Shown here: in pieces, positions 9,118-18,272 of the stretch
Numbering within the stretch: the stretch's first letter is position 1
Layout of the letters: every line of letters starts with the position of its first letter
Assembly (NCBI RefSeq): GCF_004358205.1
Contig: NZ_SMYO01000001.1
Coordinates: 62,001-126,000, forward strand
DNA length: 64,000 nt
Reading direction: 5' to 3'
Origin: Bacillus salipaludis
Lineage (GTDB): Bacteria; Bacillota; Bacilli; Bacillales_B; DSM-18226
Program-made: the position numbers and the translations under genes
The notes under the pieces: model-generated
What the model was told of the DNA's origin: nothing
Seen by the model: the letters and a program-made list of their open reading frames with translations, nothing else
The model's database searches: none

Positions 9118-9137
9118 GAAATGTCGACCCTGTTCAT
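9111..9137 (-). pseudogene. Truncated start of a gene, cut off at array A
   Basis: A well-formed start (GAAGGAGG, then ATG 7 bases later at 9137) leads into only MNRVDISI before a stop formed at the edge of the 52-bp array. It lies just downstream of operator copies 2 and 3. I infer the rest of a TetR-controlled gene was replaced by the repeats. Confidence 0.45.
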
Positions 9138-9190
9138 ACGATTGCCTCCTTCAGGTAATAACACCCGCTTGTAAGTGCCTATTTTTAAAA

Positions 9191-9207
9191 AAACGACCAG
9201 ACGGTTT
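9191..9207 (-). promoter_or_regulatory. TetR-type operator, copy 2
   Basis: Same 17-mer as at 8502-8518. Positioned upstream of the truncated reading frame at 9137 and downstream of tetR. Confidence 0.55.
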
Positions 9208-9243
9208 ATTTATAGGGTAAAAAAATAAACTTAACCTTTAAAA

Positions 9244-9261
9244 AACCGACTGTTAGGTTTA
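9244..9261. promoter_or_regulatory. TetR-type operator, variant copy
   Basis: AAACCGACTGTTAGGTTT, an inverted repeat with AAACC/GGTTT arms, 37 bases from copy 2. Probably a second operator half of the same control region. Confidence 0.45.
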
Positions 9262-9316
9262 TTTTAATTTGAACTTCCAAATTTTTCAACATTCCTTTAG
9301 CTGTACACAAAAAAAT

Positions 9317-9937
9317 TTAAGAAGTAGTCATTATTCTTTGTAAATACATTTCCTTCACTTCGTTTATTGTCTGTTGATATGGATAATCTTTGTATACAAT
9401 CGTTTGAGAAACTACTCCATCTATAACGGACCAAAATAAATCTGCAAATACTTCAGGCTGAACATTTTGCTTAATCTCACCAGCCATCTGCCCCTCTGAA
9501 ATAATCTCGGCAATTTCCCTAACAAAATATTTATGGCGGCGCTCGTTTAGAACTTCCATTAACTCCGGATTCCTTGATGCATGAAGCTTAAACTCAATAT
9601 GAATCGCGAAATGCGCTTTATTTTCTTCCAAAAAAGGATCCATTTCAAGGTAAGCATCAAACCAGAAATTTAATTTTTCAATCGCTGATTTTTTTTTCGA
9701 TAATTCCAGTTTCTTATTCTCATATACTTGAACAGTTTGATTACTCATCAATTCCAAATAAATTTCAACTTTGCTTTTAAAATAATTATAAATGGCTCCC
9801 TTACTGATTCCTGAATGTTCAACAATATCATTAATGGTTGCCTCTTGAAATCCTTTTTTGGCAAAACACACGAAGGCACTATTCAAGATTTCTTTCTTTC
9901 TGTTCTCTTTGTGGGCATCAGATACAATTGGTGGCAT
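9317..9937 (-). CDS. TetR/AcrR-family transcriptional regulator
   Basis: 206 residues. The N-terminal HTH is clear: ILNSAFVCFAKKGFQEATIN, then DIVEHSGISKGAIYNYFKSK at about 38-57. The C-terminal ligand domain (FADLFWSVIDGVVSQTIV) resembles the TetR_C group found in regulators of fatty-acid or multidrug genes. Operator-like palindromes lie downstream (9191-9261) and at 8502, in front of what remain of its target genes; none is obvious at its own promoter. Ligand unknown. Confidence 0.88.
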   Translation of the reverse strand: MPPIVSDAHKENRKKEILNSAFVCFAKKGFQEATINDIVEHSGISKGAIYNYFKSKVEIYLELMSNQTVQVYENKKLELSKKKSAIEKLNFWFDAYLEMDPFLEENKAHFAIHIEFKLHASRNPELMEVLNERRHKYFVREIAEIISEGQMAGEIKQNVQPEVFADLFWSVIDGVVSQTIVYKDYPYQQTINEVKEMYLQRIMTTS

Positions 9938-10055
9938 TTCCGTCCCCCTTAAAAATAATTCAATATTTCAAATTCATTTAAACATATTTCCCCACCTATG
10001 CCAACATACTTATTAGTTCGACGAAAAAATTTTCGAATCCGTATAATAGTAATAT

Positions 10056-10213
10056 TCAAACTCCAGTGTCCTTGCCATTCTTGATTTGTTTTAACAAATC
10101 AACTATTCTTTCGTTTGTCCTATTAGCTGCCGCAACTGTTTTTCTATCGATAAAATGGATACTATTACAAAAAAAATTAGCGATACTATTCCTAATCCAA
10201 AAATGAATCCCAA
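10056..10213 (-). pseudogene. Small one-helix membrane protein with a 1-base frameshift
   Basis: TTG at 10213, 8 bases after AAGGAG, starts a short protein with one hydrophobic helix (MGFIFGLGIVSLIFFVIVS), then EKQLRQLIGQ. The natural continuation NERIVDLLKQIKNGKDTGV is in the next frame. One A missing from the run at about 10110 would restore a 52-residue protein. This layout, a helix followed by a short coiled tail, is common among small Bacillus membrane proteins. Confidence 0.5.
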
Positions 10214-10323
10214 ATTATACACTCCTTTTTTTATAAGATTTCCTTTCTTTTATGCAAAATTATGGTTAACAAAAATTCAATTGTTTTTCAAGAAGAAAAG
10301 CCACCACAAGGCAGCTTTGTCTG

Positions 10324-10695
10324 TTACAGTACTTCTTTAACATTAGCAGAGCGAATAAACCCAAGATATCTTGTTCCCTGAAACGTTAACTCGCCTTGAT
10401 CTCCTTCAACAAGCATACCGAAGTCATCATCTTTTACCTCAAGTTCCATTCGGTCTCCACTTTCAACTTCAAATGTTACAAAATAATCACTATGGGCCCT
10501 AGTTTCTCCACCCCCACGTACTGCAGTTCTTTTTGCAACTACTCGTGCATTTACGTTTAATTTTGGAGAATGATTATTTTTATTCCACTGTGTTATTCCT
10601 TTTACAATAGTAAACAAAATTGTAGAAATAACGATGATAAATATCACTCCTATAAAAATAGGCGCAAACTGAAACATAAAATCCCCCGCAAACAT
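10324..10695 (-). CDS. DUF2500 protein, membrane anchored
   Basis: About 123 residues: an N-terminal helix (FAPIFIGVIFIIVISTILFT) and a C-terminal beta domain (VVAKRTAVRGGG, YFVTFEVESGDRMELEV) typical of DUF2500. I placed the start at ATG 10695, 5 bases after GGAGG; an earlier in-frame TTG contains that SD. Function unknown. Confidence 0.82.
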   Translation of the reverse strand: MFAGDFMFQFAPIFIGVIFIIVISTILFTIVKGITQWNKNNHSPKLNVNARVVAKRTAVRGGGETRAHSDYFVTFEVESGDRMELEVKDDDFGMLVEGDQGELTFQGTRYLGFIRSANVKEVL

Positions 10696-10781
10696 ATAAA
10701 CCTCCAAAATACTTTTTTCTATATTTTAACATCAGAGGAATTAAAAGTGTCATTTATTTTTTCTAAATTTTGGAATGAAAA

Positions 10782-10807
10782 AGCGATACCTCACATGAAG
10801 TATCGCT
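10782..10807 (-). terminator. Hairpin terminator
   Basis: AGCGATAC / GTATCGCT stem followed by TTTTTC on the reverse strand; lies between the EamA transporter and the DUF2500 gene. Confidence 0.8.
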
Positions 10808-10857
10808 GATTGTTTAATTTACTGCAAATAGTGAGTAAAATATACAACGCATACAAA

Positions 10858-10880
10858 AAGCCAGGCAAACTGCCTGACTT
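10858..10880 (-). terminator. Terminator after the EamA transporter
   Basis: AAGTCAGGCA / TGCCTGGCTT stem with a TTTTTG tail on the reverse strand, 12 bases after the EamA stop. Confidence 0.8.
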
Positions 10881-10892
10881 ATTGCATTATAC

Positions 10893-11780
10893 TTACTCAA
10901 TATTTTTCCTATAATTTACTTTTAAAAGACTTTTAAAATCTAATTCGCCAATCAGCACACTGATTAATAATAGCATTGCACCCAGGTAACCTTTGTTTGA
11001 AAGAGTTTCCCCAGTAAAAATGAATGCAAATCCTGAAGAAAAAACAGGTTCTAAAGTAAAAATAAGGCCAGCATGAGTGGGGGTAGTATATTGTTGTGCA
11101 ATGATTTGAACAATAAAAGGTATACCTGTACAAAAAATACTTAAGACAAGAGTGGAAAACCATGCTTCCGGATTGTCCGGCAATTTAGGCGTTTCCATAA
11201 TTAAGGAGAAAATGGTACTAAAAACTCCAACAAAACCAAGCTGCAAGACTCCTATAGAAATAGGATTAACATTTCCTGCTATCTTTCCCGTAACAATAAT
11301 ATGAACTGCATAAAATAAAGCACAAAGGATACATAATAAATCACCGTTTGCTATTTTGAATTGATTATTCAATGTTAAAAGCCCTATACCACATAGCGAT
11401 AAAGCGATCGCCCATACAACTTTTTTTTCAGGCTTTTGTTTTAAAAATAGGGTTATTATAACCGGAATAAAAATGACGGTTAAACTCATTAAAAAACCGG
11501 CATTCGAAACGGATGTATACTTTGTACCGAAAGTAGCAAAAACATAAACAAAAAACAAAATACCTGCTAAAATAAAGGCATATTTTACTGTTTGAAAATT
11601 AATTTTTAATAAGTGTTTATAGAATACAAGCCCTGATACAAGAAATGCAATCATAAAGCGCAAGGCGATTAAATTATATTCTTCCATATGATAGAGCGCA
11701 ATCTTCGTAAGTAAAATAGACGCCCCCCAAAAAAATGTAATCATAAGAAGCATTAAATCCGCTCTTAGTTGTGTTTTCAT
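10893..11780 (-). CDS. EamA-family (DMT) transporter
   Basis: About 295 residues with ten predicted membrane helices and the duplicated EamA fold (FFWGASILLTKIALYHMEEY in the first half; LEPVFSSGFAFIFTGETLSN in the second). Drug/metabolite transporter superfamily; the substrate cannot be read from sequence, amino acids or metabolites being most usual. The ATG at 11780 has GAGGG 7 bases upstream; earlier in-frame starts lack one. Single gene between a terminator and the MITE-like element. Confidence 0.85.
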   Translation of the reverse strand: MKTQLRADLMLLMITFFWGASILLTKIALYHMEEYNLIALRFMIAFLVSGLVFYKHLLKINFQTVKYAFILAGILFFVYVFATFGTKYTSVSNAGFLMSLTVIFIPVIITLFLKQKPEKKVVWAIALSLCGIGLLTLNNQFKIANGDLLCILCALFYAVHIIVTGKIAGNVNPISIGVLQLGFVGVFSTIFSLIMETPKLPDNPEAWFSTLVLSIFCTGIPFIVQIIAQQYTTPTHAGLIFTLEPVFSSGFAFIFTGETLSNKGYLGAMLLLISVLIGELDFKSLLKVNYRKNIE

Positions 11781-11888
11781 GTTTTTTCCCTCGACAATCC
11801 TTAAAATTATGCTCGAATCAAATCCAAACATAATTATATTCAATATTCGTTTCCCCATAACCTGCTAAGTATAAATTTTTTTAATATT

Positions 11889-12060
11889 GGCTCTGTTAAA
11901 CCTGGTTGTTTATTTACGCTCCAGGCACAAGCGGTTCGTGGGAGCCTCCTCGTCGCTTCGCTCCTGCGAGGTCTCTCCTGTCCCGTACTCCCACAGGAGT
12001 CTTCGTGCCTTCCGCTCCAATCAACGCTGTTCAAAATCAACATTGTCCTTTAACACAGCC
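11889..12060. mobile_element. 172-bp MITE-like element with 8-bp target duplication
   Basis: Begins GGCTCTGTTAAA and ends TTTAACACAGCC, terminal inverted repeats of 12 bp with one mismatch. It is flanked on both sides by TTAATATT (11881-11888 and 12061-12068), an 8-bp direct repeat that is a target-site duplication. The inside is GC-richer than its surroundings and folds: CTCCTGT/ACAGGAG, GTGGGAG/CTCCCAC and AGGCAC/GTGCCT can pair in nested order. No transposase. 8-bp duplications and GGCTCT ends resemble ISL3-type elements, or more distantly IS6, but the parent is not in the window. Confidence 0.8.
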
Positions 12061-12070
12061 TTAATATTAA

Positions 12071-12094
12071 AGAGCCAGGCGAATCGCCTGGCTC
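12071..12094 (-). terminator. Terminator after mutL
   Basis: Perfect 12-bp palindrome AGAGCCAGGCGA/TCGCCTGGCTCT with a TTTAATATT tail on the reverse strand. The MITE-like element is inserted just behind it. Confidence 0.9.
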
Positions 12095-12097
12095 TTC

Positions 12098-13978
12098 TTA
12101 CATCACCCGTTTAAACATCTTCTCCATATCATATGAGGAATAATGCACAATGATCGGTCTTCCATGCGGACACGTAAACGGGTCCGATGCTTTCCTCAAA
12201 TCATCAAGCAATGCCTGAATTTCATCATTGCGCAAATGCCGGTTGGCTTTAATGGATGCCTTACAGCTCATCATGATTGCCGCTTCCTCGCGCAATTTTT
12301 TTATATCCACCTTTTTCATCGAAAGCAGCTGCTCAATCATCTCTTCAATGATTTCCTTCTCCTCACCCTTTGGCAGCCATTGCGGGTGAGAACGGACAAT
12401 AAAACTATTTAATCCAAACTCTTCAAGAAAAACACCGACATTTTCAAGTTCATGGATGTTTTCATTGATCTTTAAAAAGTCATCTGTGGAATATTCAAAG
12501 GTTAACGGAACCAGCATTTCCTGCAATTCAGAAGCAACCTGTCCAACCTTTTCACGGAAGTATTCATACTTTAACCGCTCCTGGGCGGCATGCTGATCGA
12601 TTATATATAAGCCATTTTCATTTTGGGCAAAAATATACGTTCCGTGCATTTGCCCAATCGGGTACATTCGCGGAACCCGGCTTTCATTTTGCTCTTCAAC
12701 CTCAGGCGGTTCGCAGAACGTATCTTCTTCCATCTCCTGCTCGACAGGTTCTTCATGAAATTCTTTAAACGATTCTGGAAAATCCCAGGTTTCCGGTTCT
12801 TTTTGAATCGGATGATTAAAAAATGATGGTTCCAGCCGAGGTCGGGTTTCTTGAATTACCGGAGCCGGAATAGGCTGCGGCTCCATTACCTTCGCTGCTG
12901 GTATTTCCCTTGTTCCCTCATCCAGAACCAATGAAGTCTGCTCCGACTTCGGCAGTTCTTTTTTTGCAACCGTATAAGCAGTAGGAATTAGAATCTTCGA
13001 TTTAAACATCTCTTTGATGATCGATGTCACCAGCTCATTTAACTCCGCTTCCTTACTAATCCTAACCTCCATTTTCGAAGGGTGCACGTTCACATCAACC
13101 AGCAGTGGATCCATCTCAATGTTTAGAAGGACAATCGGAAAGCGCCCAATCGGCAGCAATGTATGATAGCCTTCTTGAATGGCCTTCGCCAATGGATAGT
13201 TTTTAATAAAACGTCCATTGATCATCGTTGAGATATAGTTTCGTGATGCCCGCGTTACTTCCGGCATGGAAGCAAAACCGCTAATTTTATAATCAAGTGA
13301 CGTTCCTGTTATTGGCACCAACTGTTTAGCAATCCCTAGACCATATATGGACGCCAAAACTTGACGAACATCACCGTTTCCGTTCGTTTGCAGCAATTTC
13401 CGTTCATTATGAATTAAGCGAAAGGCCACCTCTGGATGCGAAAGCGCCAAACGATTGACCACATCCGTAATATTCCCAAGCTCAGTGTGGATGGTTTTCA
13501 TATATTTCAAGCGAGCAGGCGTGTTGAAAAATAAATCCGTAATCGTGATATCAGTACCGCGGCGGCTTGATGCTTTTTCAAACACTTCGACCTTTCCGCC
13601 TTCAATTAAGACTCGATTTCCGGCACCTTCTCCTGTTGAAGTTTTCATCTCTAACCTTGCAACGGATGCGATACTTGGCAGGGCTTCGCCGCGGAACCCT
13701 AGTGTCCGGATTCGGAAGAGGTCACTTTCATTCTTAATTTTACTTGTGGCATGGCGCTGAAATGCGATTAACACATCGTCTTCTTCAATCCCGTAGCCAT
13801 TATCCGTAATACGGATTTTCGCAAGACCCGCTTCTTCAACCTCAATTTCAATTACCGTACTTCCGGCATCAATCGCATTTTCCACTAACTCTTTTACAAC
13901 AGATGCAGGTCGTTCAACAACTTCTCCCGCGGCAATTTTATTGGACAGGATATCATCCAATTGAATAATCTTGCCCAT
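12098..13978 (-). CDS. mutL: DNA mismatch repair endonuclease MutL
   Basis: GHKL ATPase that links MutS to strand incision. The N-terminal ATP site is complete: [39 protein letters not shown]. The C-terminal endonuclease domain has [12 protein letters not shown], the metal-binding motif of MutLs that nick DNA themselves, and [11 protein letters not shown] at the end. 626 residues, normal for Bacillus. Starts 12 bases after the mutS stop with GGGGGTGA in between, so mutSL is one operon. Confidence 0.97.
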   Translation of the reverse strand: MGKIIQLDDILSNKIAAGEVVERPASVVKELVENAIDAGSTVIEIEVEEAGLAKIRITDNGYGIEEDDVLIAFQRHATSKIKNESDLFRIRTLGFRGEALPSIASVARLEMKTSTGEGAGNRVLIEGGKVEVFEKASSRRGTDITITDLFFNTPARLKYMKTIHTELGNITDVVNRLALSHPEVAFRLIHNERKLLQTNGNGDVRQVLASIYGLGIAKQLVPITGTSLDYKISGFASMPEVTRASRNYISTMINGRFIKNYPLAKAIQEGYHTLLPIGRFPIVLLNIEMDPLLVDVNVHPSKMEVRISKEAELNELVTSIIKEMFKSKILIPTAYTVAKKELPKSEQTSLVLDEGTREIPAAKVMEPQPIPAPVIQETRPRLEPSFFNHPIQKEPETWDFPESFKEFHEEPVEQEMEEDTFCEPPEVEEQNESRVPRMYPIGQMHGTYIFAQNENGLYIIDQHAAQERLKYEYFREKVGQVASELQEMLVPLTFEYSTDDFLKINENIHELENVGVFLEEFGLNSFIVRSHPQWLPKGEEKEIIEEMIEQLLSMKKVDIKKLREEAAIMMSCKASIKANRHLRNDEIQALLDDLRKASDPFTCPHGRPIIVHYSSYDMEKMFKRVM

Positions 13979-13990
13979 TTACGTCACCCC

Positions 13991-16615
13991 CTATTTCAAC
14001 TTTTTATGGAGCTCGTACAACAAATTAATCGCCTGAAGTGGTGTTACATCCAATAAATCTATTTCTTTAATTTTATCTAACACACGTTTTTCTTTTGAAG
14101 ATAGGTCTGTTTTCTTCTTCTCAGCAGGTTCGTCGAAAAAGGATAACTGGGCCGGCTGTTCCACCACTGTATCAGGTTTTGCCGGAGCAGCCTGAATTAC
14201 ATGAGCCTCCGATTTCCTTGGAATTGCCTGAATATCCGGCTGCTCTAACGCCGTCAATATCTCATTTGCCCGATCAATCAATTCCGGCGGCAGTTCCGCC
14301 AACTGGGCTACATGAATCCCGTAACTCTTATCCGCAGGTCCTTCTTTAATTTTATGAAGGAAAACTACCTTGCCATTATGCTCAATCGCACTAACATGAA
14401 TATTTTTCAATTTGGATAGTTCTTCTTCTAAAACGGTTAGTTCATGATAATGCGTTGAAAAAAGTGTTTTCGCCCCAATTCGGGTATGAATATATTCAAT
14501 GATCGCTTGTGCCAACGCCATTCCATCATATGTGGAAGTTCCGCGGCCGATTTCATCAAACAGAATCAAGCTGTTTTGTGTTGCATTGACAATCGCATTT
14601 CTGGCTTCAAGCATTTCTACCATGAATGTACTCTGCCCAGAAATTAAATCATCTGCCGCCCCGATCCGGGTAAACACTTGATCAAAAATCGGCAGGACAG
14701 CTTCCTCTGCCGGTACATAACAGCCAATCTGCGCAAGAATTGCCGTTAACGCAATTTGACGCATGTACGTACTTTTACCGGACATGTTTGGTCCTGTGAT
14801 GAGAAGAACTTCGCGATCACCATCCATAAAGCAGTCATTCGGAACATATTCTTGTGAGTTGAGAACTTTTTCGACAACCGGGTGACGGCCATCCTTAATC
14901 ACAACACGACGTTCATCTGAAAATTTCGGCTTCACATAACGGCGCTCCTCGCTTACCTGTGCAAAGCACTGTAGGACATCGAGCTCGCTGACTGCTTTAG
15001 CCAAAGCCTGCAGCCTTGGGATTTGCTCTTTTACAATTTCACGAATTTCGGTAAATAGCTCATATTCGAGCTCCCCACATTTTTCTTCCGCTTGTAAAAT
15101 TAACGCTTCTTTTTCCTTTAATTCCGGTGTAATAAATCGTTCAGCATTTGTTAACGTTTGTTTCCGTTCGTACTGCCCTTCTTGTAACAGATGCAGATTC
15201 GCACGGGTTACTTCTATATAATAGCCAAAAACGCGATTATAACCGACCTTCAAGGATTTAATGCCCGTCTTTTCACGCTCTTCCCGTTCCAATTGGGCAA
15301 TCCACGTTTTCCCGTTGCGGCTCGCATCCCGGTATTGATCCAATTGTTCATGATAACCATCGCGGATGATGTTTCCTTCTTTTAACGAAAGCGGCGGATT
15401 TTCGACAATCGCCTGCTCTAACAAATCGGTTACTTCTTCACAAGGATCAAGAGATTCCGCAATTTGAATCATTTCTTGGTTTTGCATGTTTTGTAAGATT
15501 TGTTTTAAAAATGGGACTTGGAGCAGGGAACGTTTTAATTGGACTAAGTCCCTAGCATTTACATTCCCGAACGCAACGCGGCCTGCTAAACGTTCTAGGT
15601 CGTAAACTTCTTTCATTTTTTCACGAAGCTCTTGGCGCTCAAAATAGTGATTAATCAGGACATCAACAAGGGTATGTCGATGCACAATTTCCTCTTTATT
15701 AATCAAAGGCCTGTCAATCCAGTGCTTGAGCATGCGGCCCCCCATTGCGGTCATCGTTTCATCCAAAAGCCATAATAAGGATCCTTTTTTCCCTTTTGAA
15801 CGGATGGTTTCTGTTAACTCAAGATTTCGCTTTGAATAATAATCAATTTTCATATATTGATGGATTTGATAAGTTGTCACGGGTTGAAGATGGTCGAGGC
15901 TGCGCTTTTGCGAGCGGTACAAATAGTTAAAAAGCCTTGCTGCAGTTTGTTTCAATTTATCTTGGTTTAAGTCCTCCAGCAGCCCAGCAAAATTCATTTC
16001 TATTGAACTATTATCCTCAAAAGAAATCGCCAAAACATCTCGTTCACGCATTTTCTTTTGAAGATCCCCAGCAAAATCGCTCCTCACTACTACTTCTTTG
16101 GCACTTAATACTGCGATTTCATTGAGTACTTCTTCAAAGTTGTTTGAAAGTAATGTTACTTTGCTTTCACCTGTTGAAATATCGTTGTAGGCAAAACCAT
16201 AGGTTTGATCATCAAAAGCGGTAATCGAAGCAATATAGTTGTTCTCTTTATCTGATAACCCTTTTCCCTCCATCACGGTCCCAGGGGTGATCAGCTGCAC
16301 GACTTCACGGCGGACAACCCCTTTGGCCTGTTTCGGGTCTTCGGTTTGTTCACAAATGGCTACTTTATAGCCCTTACCGATTAATTGTTCAATATAGTTG
16401 GCCGCAGAATGGTACGGAACGCCGCACATCGGAATCCGGTCTTCCGTCCCGCCTTCCCGGCTCGTTAACGTAATCTCTAATTCTTGCGATGCTTTAATAG
16501 CATCATCAAAGAACATTTCATAAAAATCGCCTAAGCGAAAAAATAAAAAGGCATCCTGATAATCTGCCTTTACTGCTAAATATTGTTGTATCATCGGCGT
16601 ATATCCAGCTGCCAT
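13991..16615 (-). CDS. mutS: DNA mismatch repair protein MutS
   Basis: Mismatch-recognition ATPase of 874 residues. The N-terminal mismatch reader has the FYEMFF clamp motif; the C-terminal ATPase has Walker [25 protein letters not shown] and STHYHELT. The near-C-terminal clamp-binding region (QLSFFD) is present. ATG 16615 is 5 bases after GGAGG; the in-frame start four codons earlier includes that SD. First gene of mutSL. Confidence 0.97.
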   Translation of the reverse strand: MAAGYTPMIQQYLAVKADYQDAFLFFRLGDFYEMFFDDAIKASQELEITLTSREGGTEDRIPMCGVPYHSAANYIEQLIGKGYKVAICEQTEDPKQAKGVVRREVVQLITPGTVMEGKGLSDKENNYIASITAFDDQTYGFAYNDISTGESKVTLLSNNFEEVLNEIAVLSAKEVVVRSDFAGDLQKKMRERDVLAISFEDNSSIEMNFAGLLEDLNQDKLKQTAARLFNYLYRSQKRSLDHLQPVTTYQIHQYMKIDYYSKRNLELTETIRSKGKKGSLLWLLDETMTAMGGRMLKHWIDRPLINKEEIVHRHTLVDVLINHYFERQELREKMKEVYDLERLAGRVAFGNVNARDLVQLKRSLLQVPFLKQILQNMQNQEMIQIAESLDPCEEVTDLLEQAIVENPPLSLKEGNIIRDGYHEQLDQYRDASRNGKTWIAQLEREEREKTGIKSLKVGYNRVFGYYIEVTRANLHLLQEGQYERKQTLTNAERFITPELKEKEALILQAEEKCGELEYELFTEIREIVKEQIPRLQALAKAVSELDVLQCFAQVSEERRYVKPKFSDERRVVIKDGRHPVVEKVLNSQEYVPNDCFMDGDREVLLITGPNMSGKSTYMRQIALTAILAQIGCYVPAEEAVLPIFDQVFTRIGAADDLISGQSTFMVEMLEARNAIVNATQNSLILFDEIGRGTSTYDGMALAQAIIEYIHTRIGAKTLFSTHYHELTVLEEELSKLKNIHVSAIEHNGKVVFLHKIKEGPADKSYGIHVAQLAELPPELIDRANEILTALEQPDIQAIPRKSEAHVIQAAPAKPDTVVEQPAQLSFFDEPAEKKKTDLSSKEKRVLDKIKEIDLLDVTPLQAINLLYELHKKLK

Positions 16616-16879
16616 AATGACCTCCACGTTTTCATCATTTCGAGTATCTTCGACAAACTATTATATCATATTGGAATGGTGTGGGGCACATGTGGAAATT
16701 ACCAAGTTAGTTTTTGGGGGTATTCATAGCGAGCGGGGCGGTATCGCAGATAAACCTTTTATAAAAGGCTGCGGTAAAGAATTTTATAAATAAAACATTG
16801 ACCTTTTAACCTAGTCTAGCCATTCGATCCACCTGCATATAATTTTATATAGAAAAATACAGAGAATTGGGGTGGGTGT

Positions 16880-17626
16880 ATGCCGAAATGGTTTGGAGGC
16901 AGTAATAATGGATATGTCTTTGAAATGTATACAGTCAGCCATTTGGCAATCCTCACTATCCTGATTCTTGGTGCAGCTTGGATTTACTTTTTCCGAAACA
17001 AAATAAAGTGGAGAACGGCAGAAATTGGAACAGCGTTAGCCCTATTAGCCTTTGAAATCATTTATCATATCTGGATGCTTATAAATGGTAGCTGGGAACT
17101 CAGCTCCGCTCTGCCTCTTGAGCTTTGCAACATCAGTCTAATCTTAACCGTTTTACTCCTGCTTACTCGCAAAAAAATAATCTATGAAATTTTACTCTTC
17201 ACAGCATTGCTCGGTGCAACTCAGGCACTCATTACACCGGTATTACATTTCGATTTTCCGCATTTTCGCTTTTTTCATTTTTTCTACACGCACTTAATGA
17301 TTATTTGGGTGCCATTGTATTTCACCTGGGTGCACGAATACAGGCCCACCATCTGGTCTGTAGTCAAACTCTTTGTGTTTCTAAATGTGCTATTGCCATT
17401 CGTCATATTGACCAATAAACTGGTAGGCGGTAATTATATGTTTTTAAGTTATAAACCTACTACCGCCAGTTTATTGGATATCCTCGGCCCCTACCCTTGG
17501 TATATCTTATCGATGGAAGGTCTGCTCATTACTTTTAGCTTGATTGTTTGGCTAATTTTTAGAGAAAGAGGTCTGAAAACTTCACATGTCGTCAGGCAAC
17601 ATGTAAATAAAAGAACTTTTTATTGA
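16880..17626 (+). CDS. TIGR02206-family membrane protein (YwaF-like)
   Basis: 248 residues with six to seven predicted helices. The family features are visible: a conserved SALPLELCNI segment in the middle and FFYTHLMIIWVPLYFTW with a His in the membrane. Function is not established in any organism I know. Divergent from mutS with about 250 bases between them. Preceded by GGGGTGGGTGT. Confidence 0.82.
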   Translation: MPKWFGGSNNGYVFEMYTVSHLAILTILILGAAWIYFFRNKIKWRTAEIGTALALLAFEIIYHIWMLINGSWELSSALPLELCNISLILTVLLLLTRKKIIYEILLFTALLGATQALITPVLHFDFPHFRFFHFFYTHLMIIWVPLYFTWVHEYRPTIWSVVKLFVFLNVLLPFVILTNKLVGGNYMFLSYKPTTASLLDILGPYPWYILSMEGLLITFSLIVWLIFRERGLKTSHVVRQHVNKRTFY

Positions 17627-17651
17627 CCTTTTTTATCCAATTCATTATACT
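17623..17651 (+). promoter_or_regulatory. SigA promoter feeding the tRNA-Arg locus
   Basis: TTGACC (17623-17628), 17-base spacer, TATACT (17646-17651). It lies 21 bases before the truncated tRNA copy and about 170 bases before the intact tRNA. Confidence 0.75.
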
Positions 17652-17671
17652 TAAAGACGTTCCAAAAAATA

Positions 17672-17689
17672 TGTCCCGATAGCTCAGCA
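17672..17689 (+). pseudogene. 5' fragment of tRNA-Arg
   Basis: TGTCCCGATAGCTCAGCA is identical to the first 17 bases, plus one upstream base, of the intact tRNA-Arg at 17819. The rest of the tRNA is missing. It sits at the distance from the promoter where a tRNA would be expected. Confidence 0.85.
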
Positions 17690-17818
17690 CGAATGAATTT
17701 GCTTCCATGAATATGCTTCAGCGTACTGACCGAACTGCTTCTTGATTAATCATTCTGAGGGCAGGACGGGATATGAGTAAAATTTGGGTGTGCAAACAAA
17801 ATAATTAAGTTCCACTTT

Positions 17819-17892
17819 GTCCCGATAGCTCAGCAGGATAGAGCAACAGTTTCCTAAACTGTAGGTCGGAGGTTCGAATCCTCTTCGGGACG
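17819..17892 (+). tRNA. tRNA-Arg (anticodon CCU)
   Basis: Acceptor GTCCCGA/TCGGGAC, D-arm TAGCTCAG...GAGC, anticodon arm with loop TTCCTAA (anticodon CCT), T-arm GGAGG-TTCGAAT-CCTCT. Discriminator G; CCA is not encoded. It reads the rare AGG codon. Confidence 0.95.
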
Positions 17893-17897
17893 TACAA

Positions 17898-17917
17898 AAC
17901 CTTGAGAAATCAAGGTT
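17898..17917 (+). terminator. Terminator after tRNA-Arg
   Basis: AACCTTGA-GAAA-TCAAGGTT followed by seven T. Confidence 0.93.
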
Positions 17918-18272
17918 TTTTTTTGTAAATACAAAAACGCTGCAAAACATACAGCAGAATTTACCTTACTTTGTTAACTTAATTCTAAATGCTTTCGCAA
18001 CGAAAGCTTTATTCTGCGAGAATCCTCGATAAATACGATGTGAAATTTCGGATATTAAAATGTTTTAATATTTAGGTGGGTATTCAGTTAATCATTAACT
18101 TCAACATTAGCTAATTTTTAAAGCGACCATATTTTAATTGAATAATTATCGTATAAAAAATCATTAGGCAAATTCACCTGTAAATTTTTCAGCAGATTTT
18201 TACAAAGTAAACTACTTTTCAGCGGATAAAACACAAAACGGCGCTTGTATACGAGCTGCGATTGTGTTTTCT

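Noticed and set aside
10155..10340. Forward 61-codon frame
   Set aside because: It opposes a more convincing reverse-strand small membrane gene with an SD, and consists of low-complexity K/F/P residues.
11840..12043. Reverse-strand reading frame of 67 codons downstream of the EamA gene
   Set aside because: It lies almost entirely inside the 172-bp inverted-repeat element, has no ribosome-binding site, and its composition reflects the GC-rich hairpins.
17690..17818. Integrase attachment site next to tRNA-Arg
   Set aside because: Integrative elements usually copy the 3' end of a tRNA; here the copied part is the 5' end and no integrase is present.
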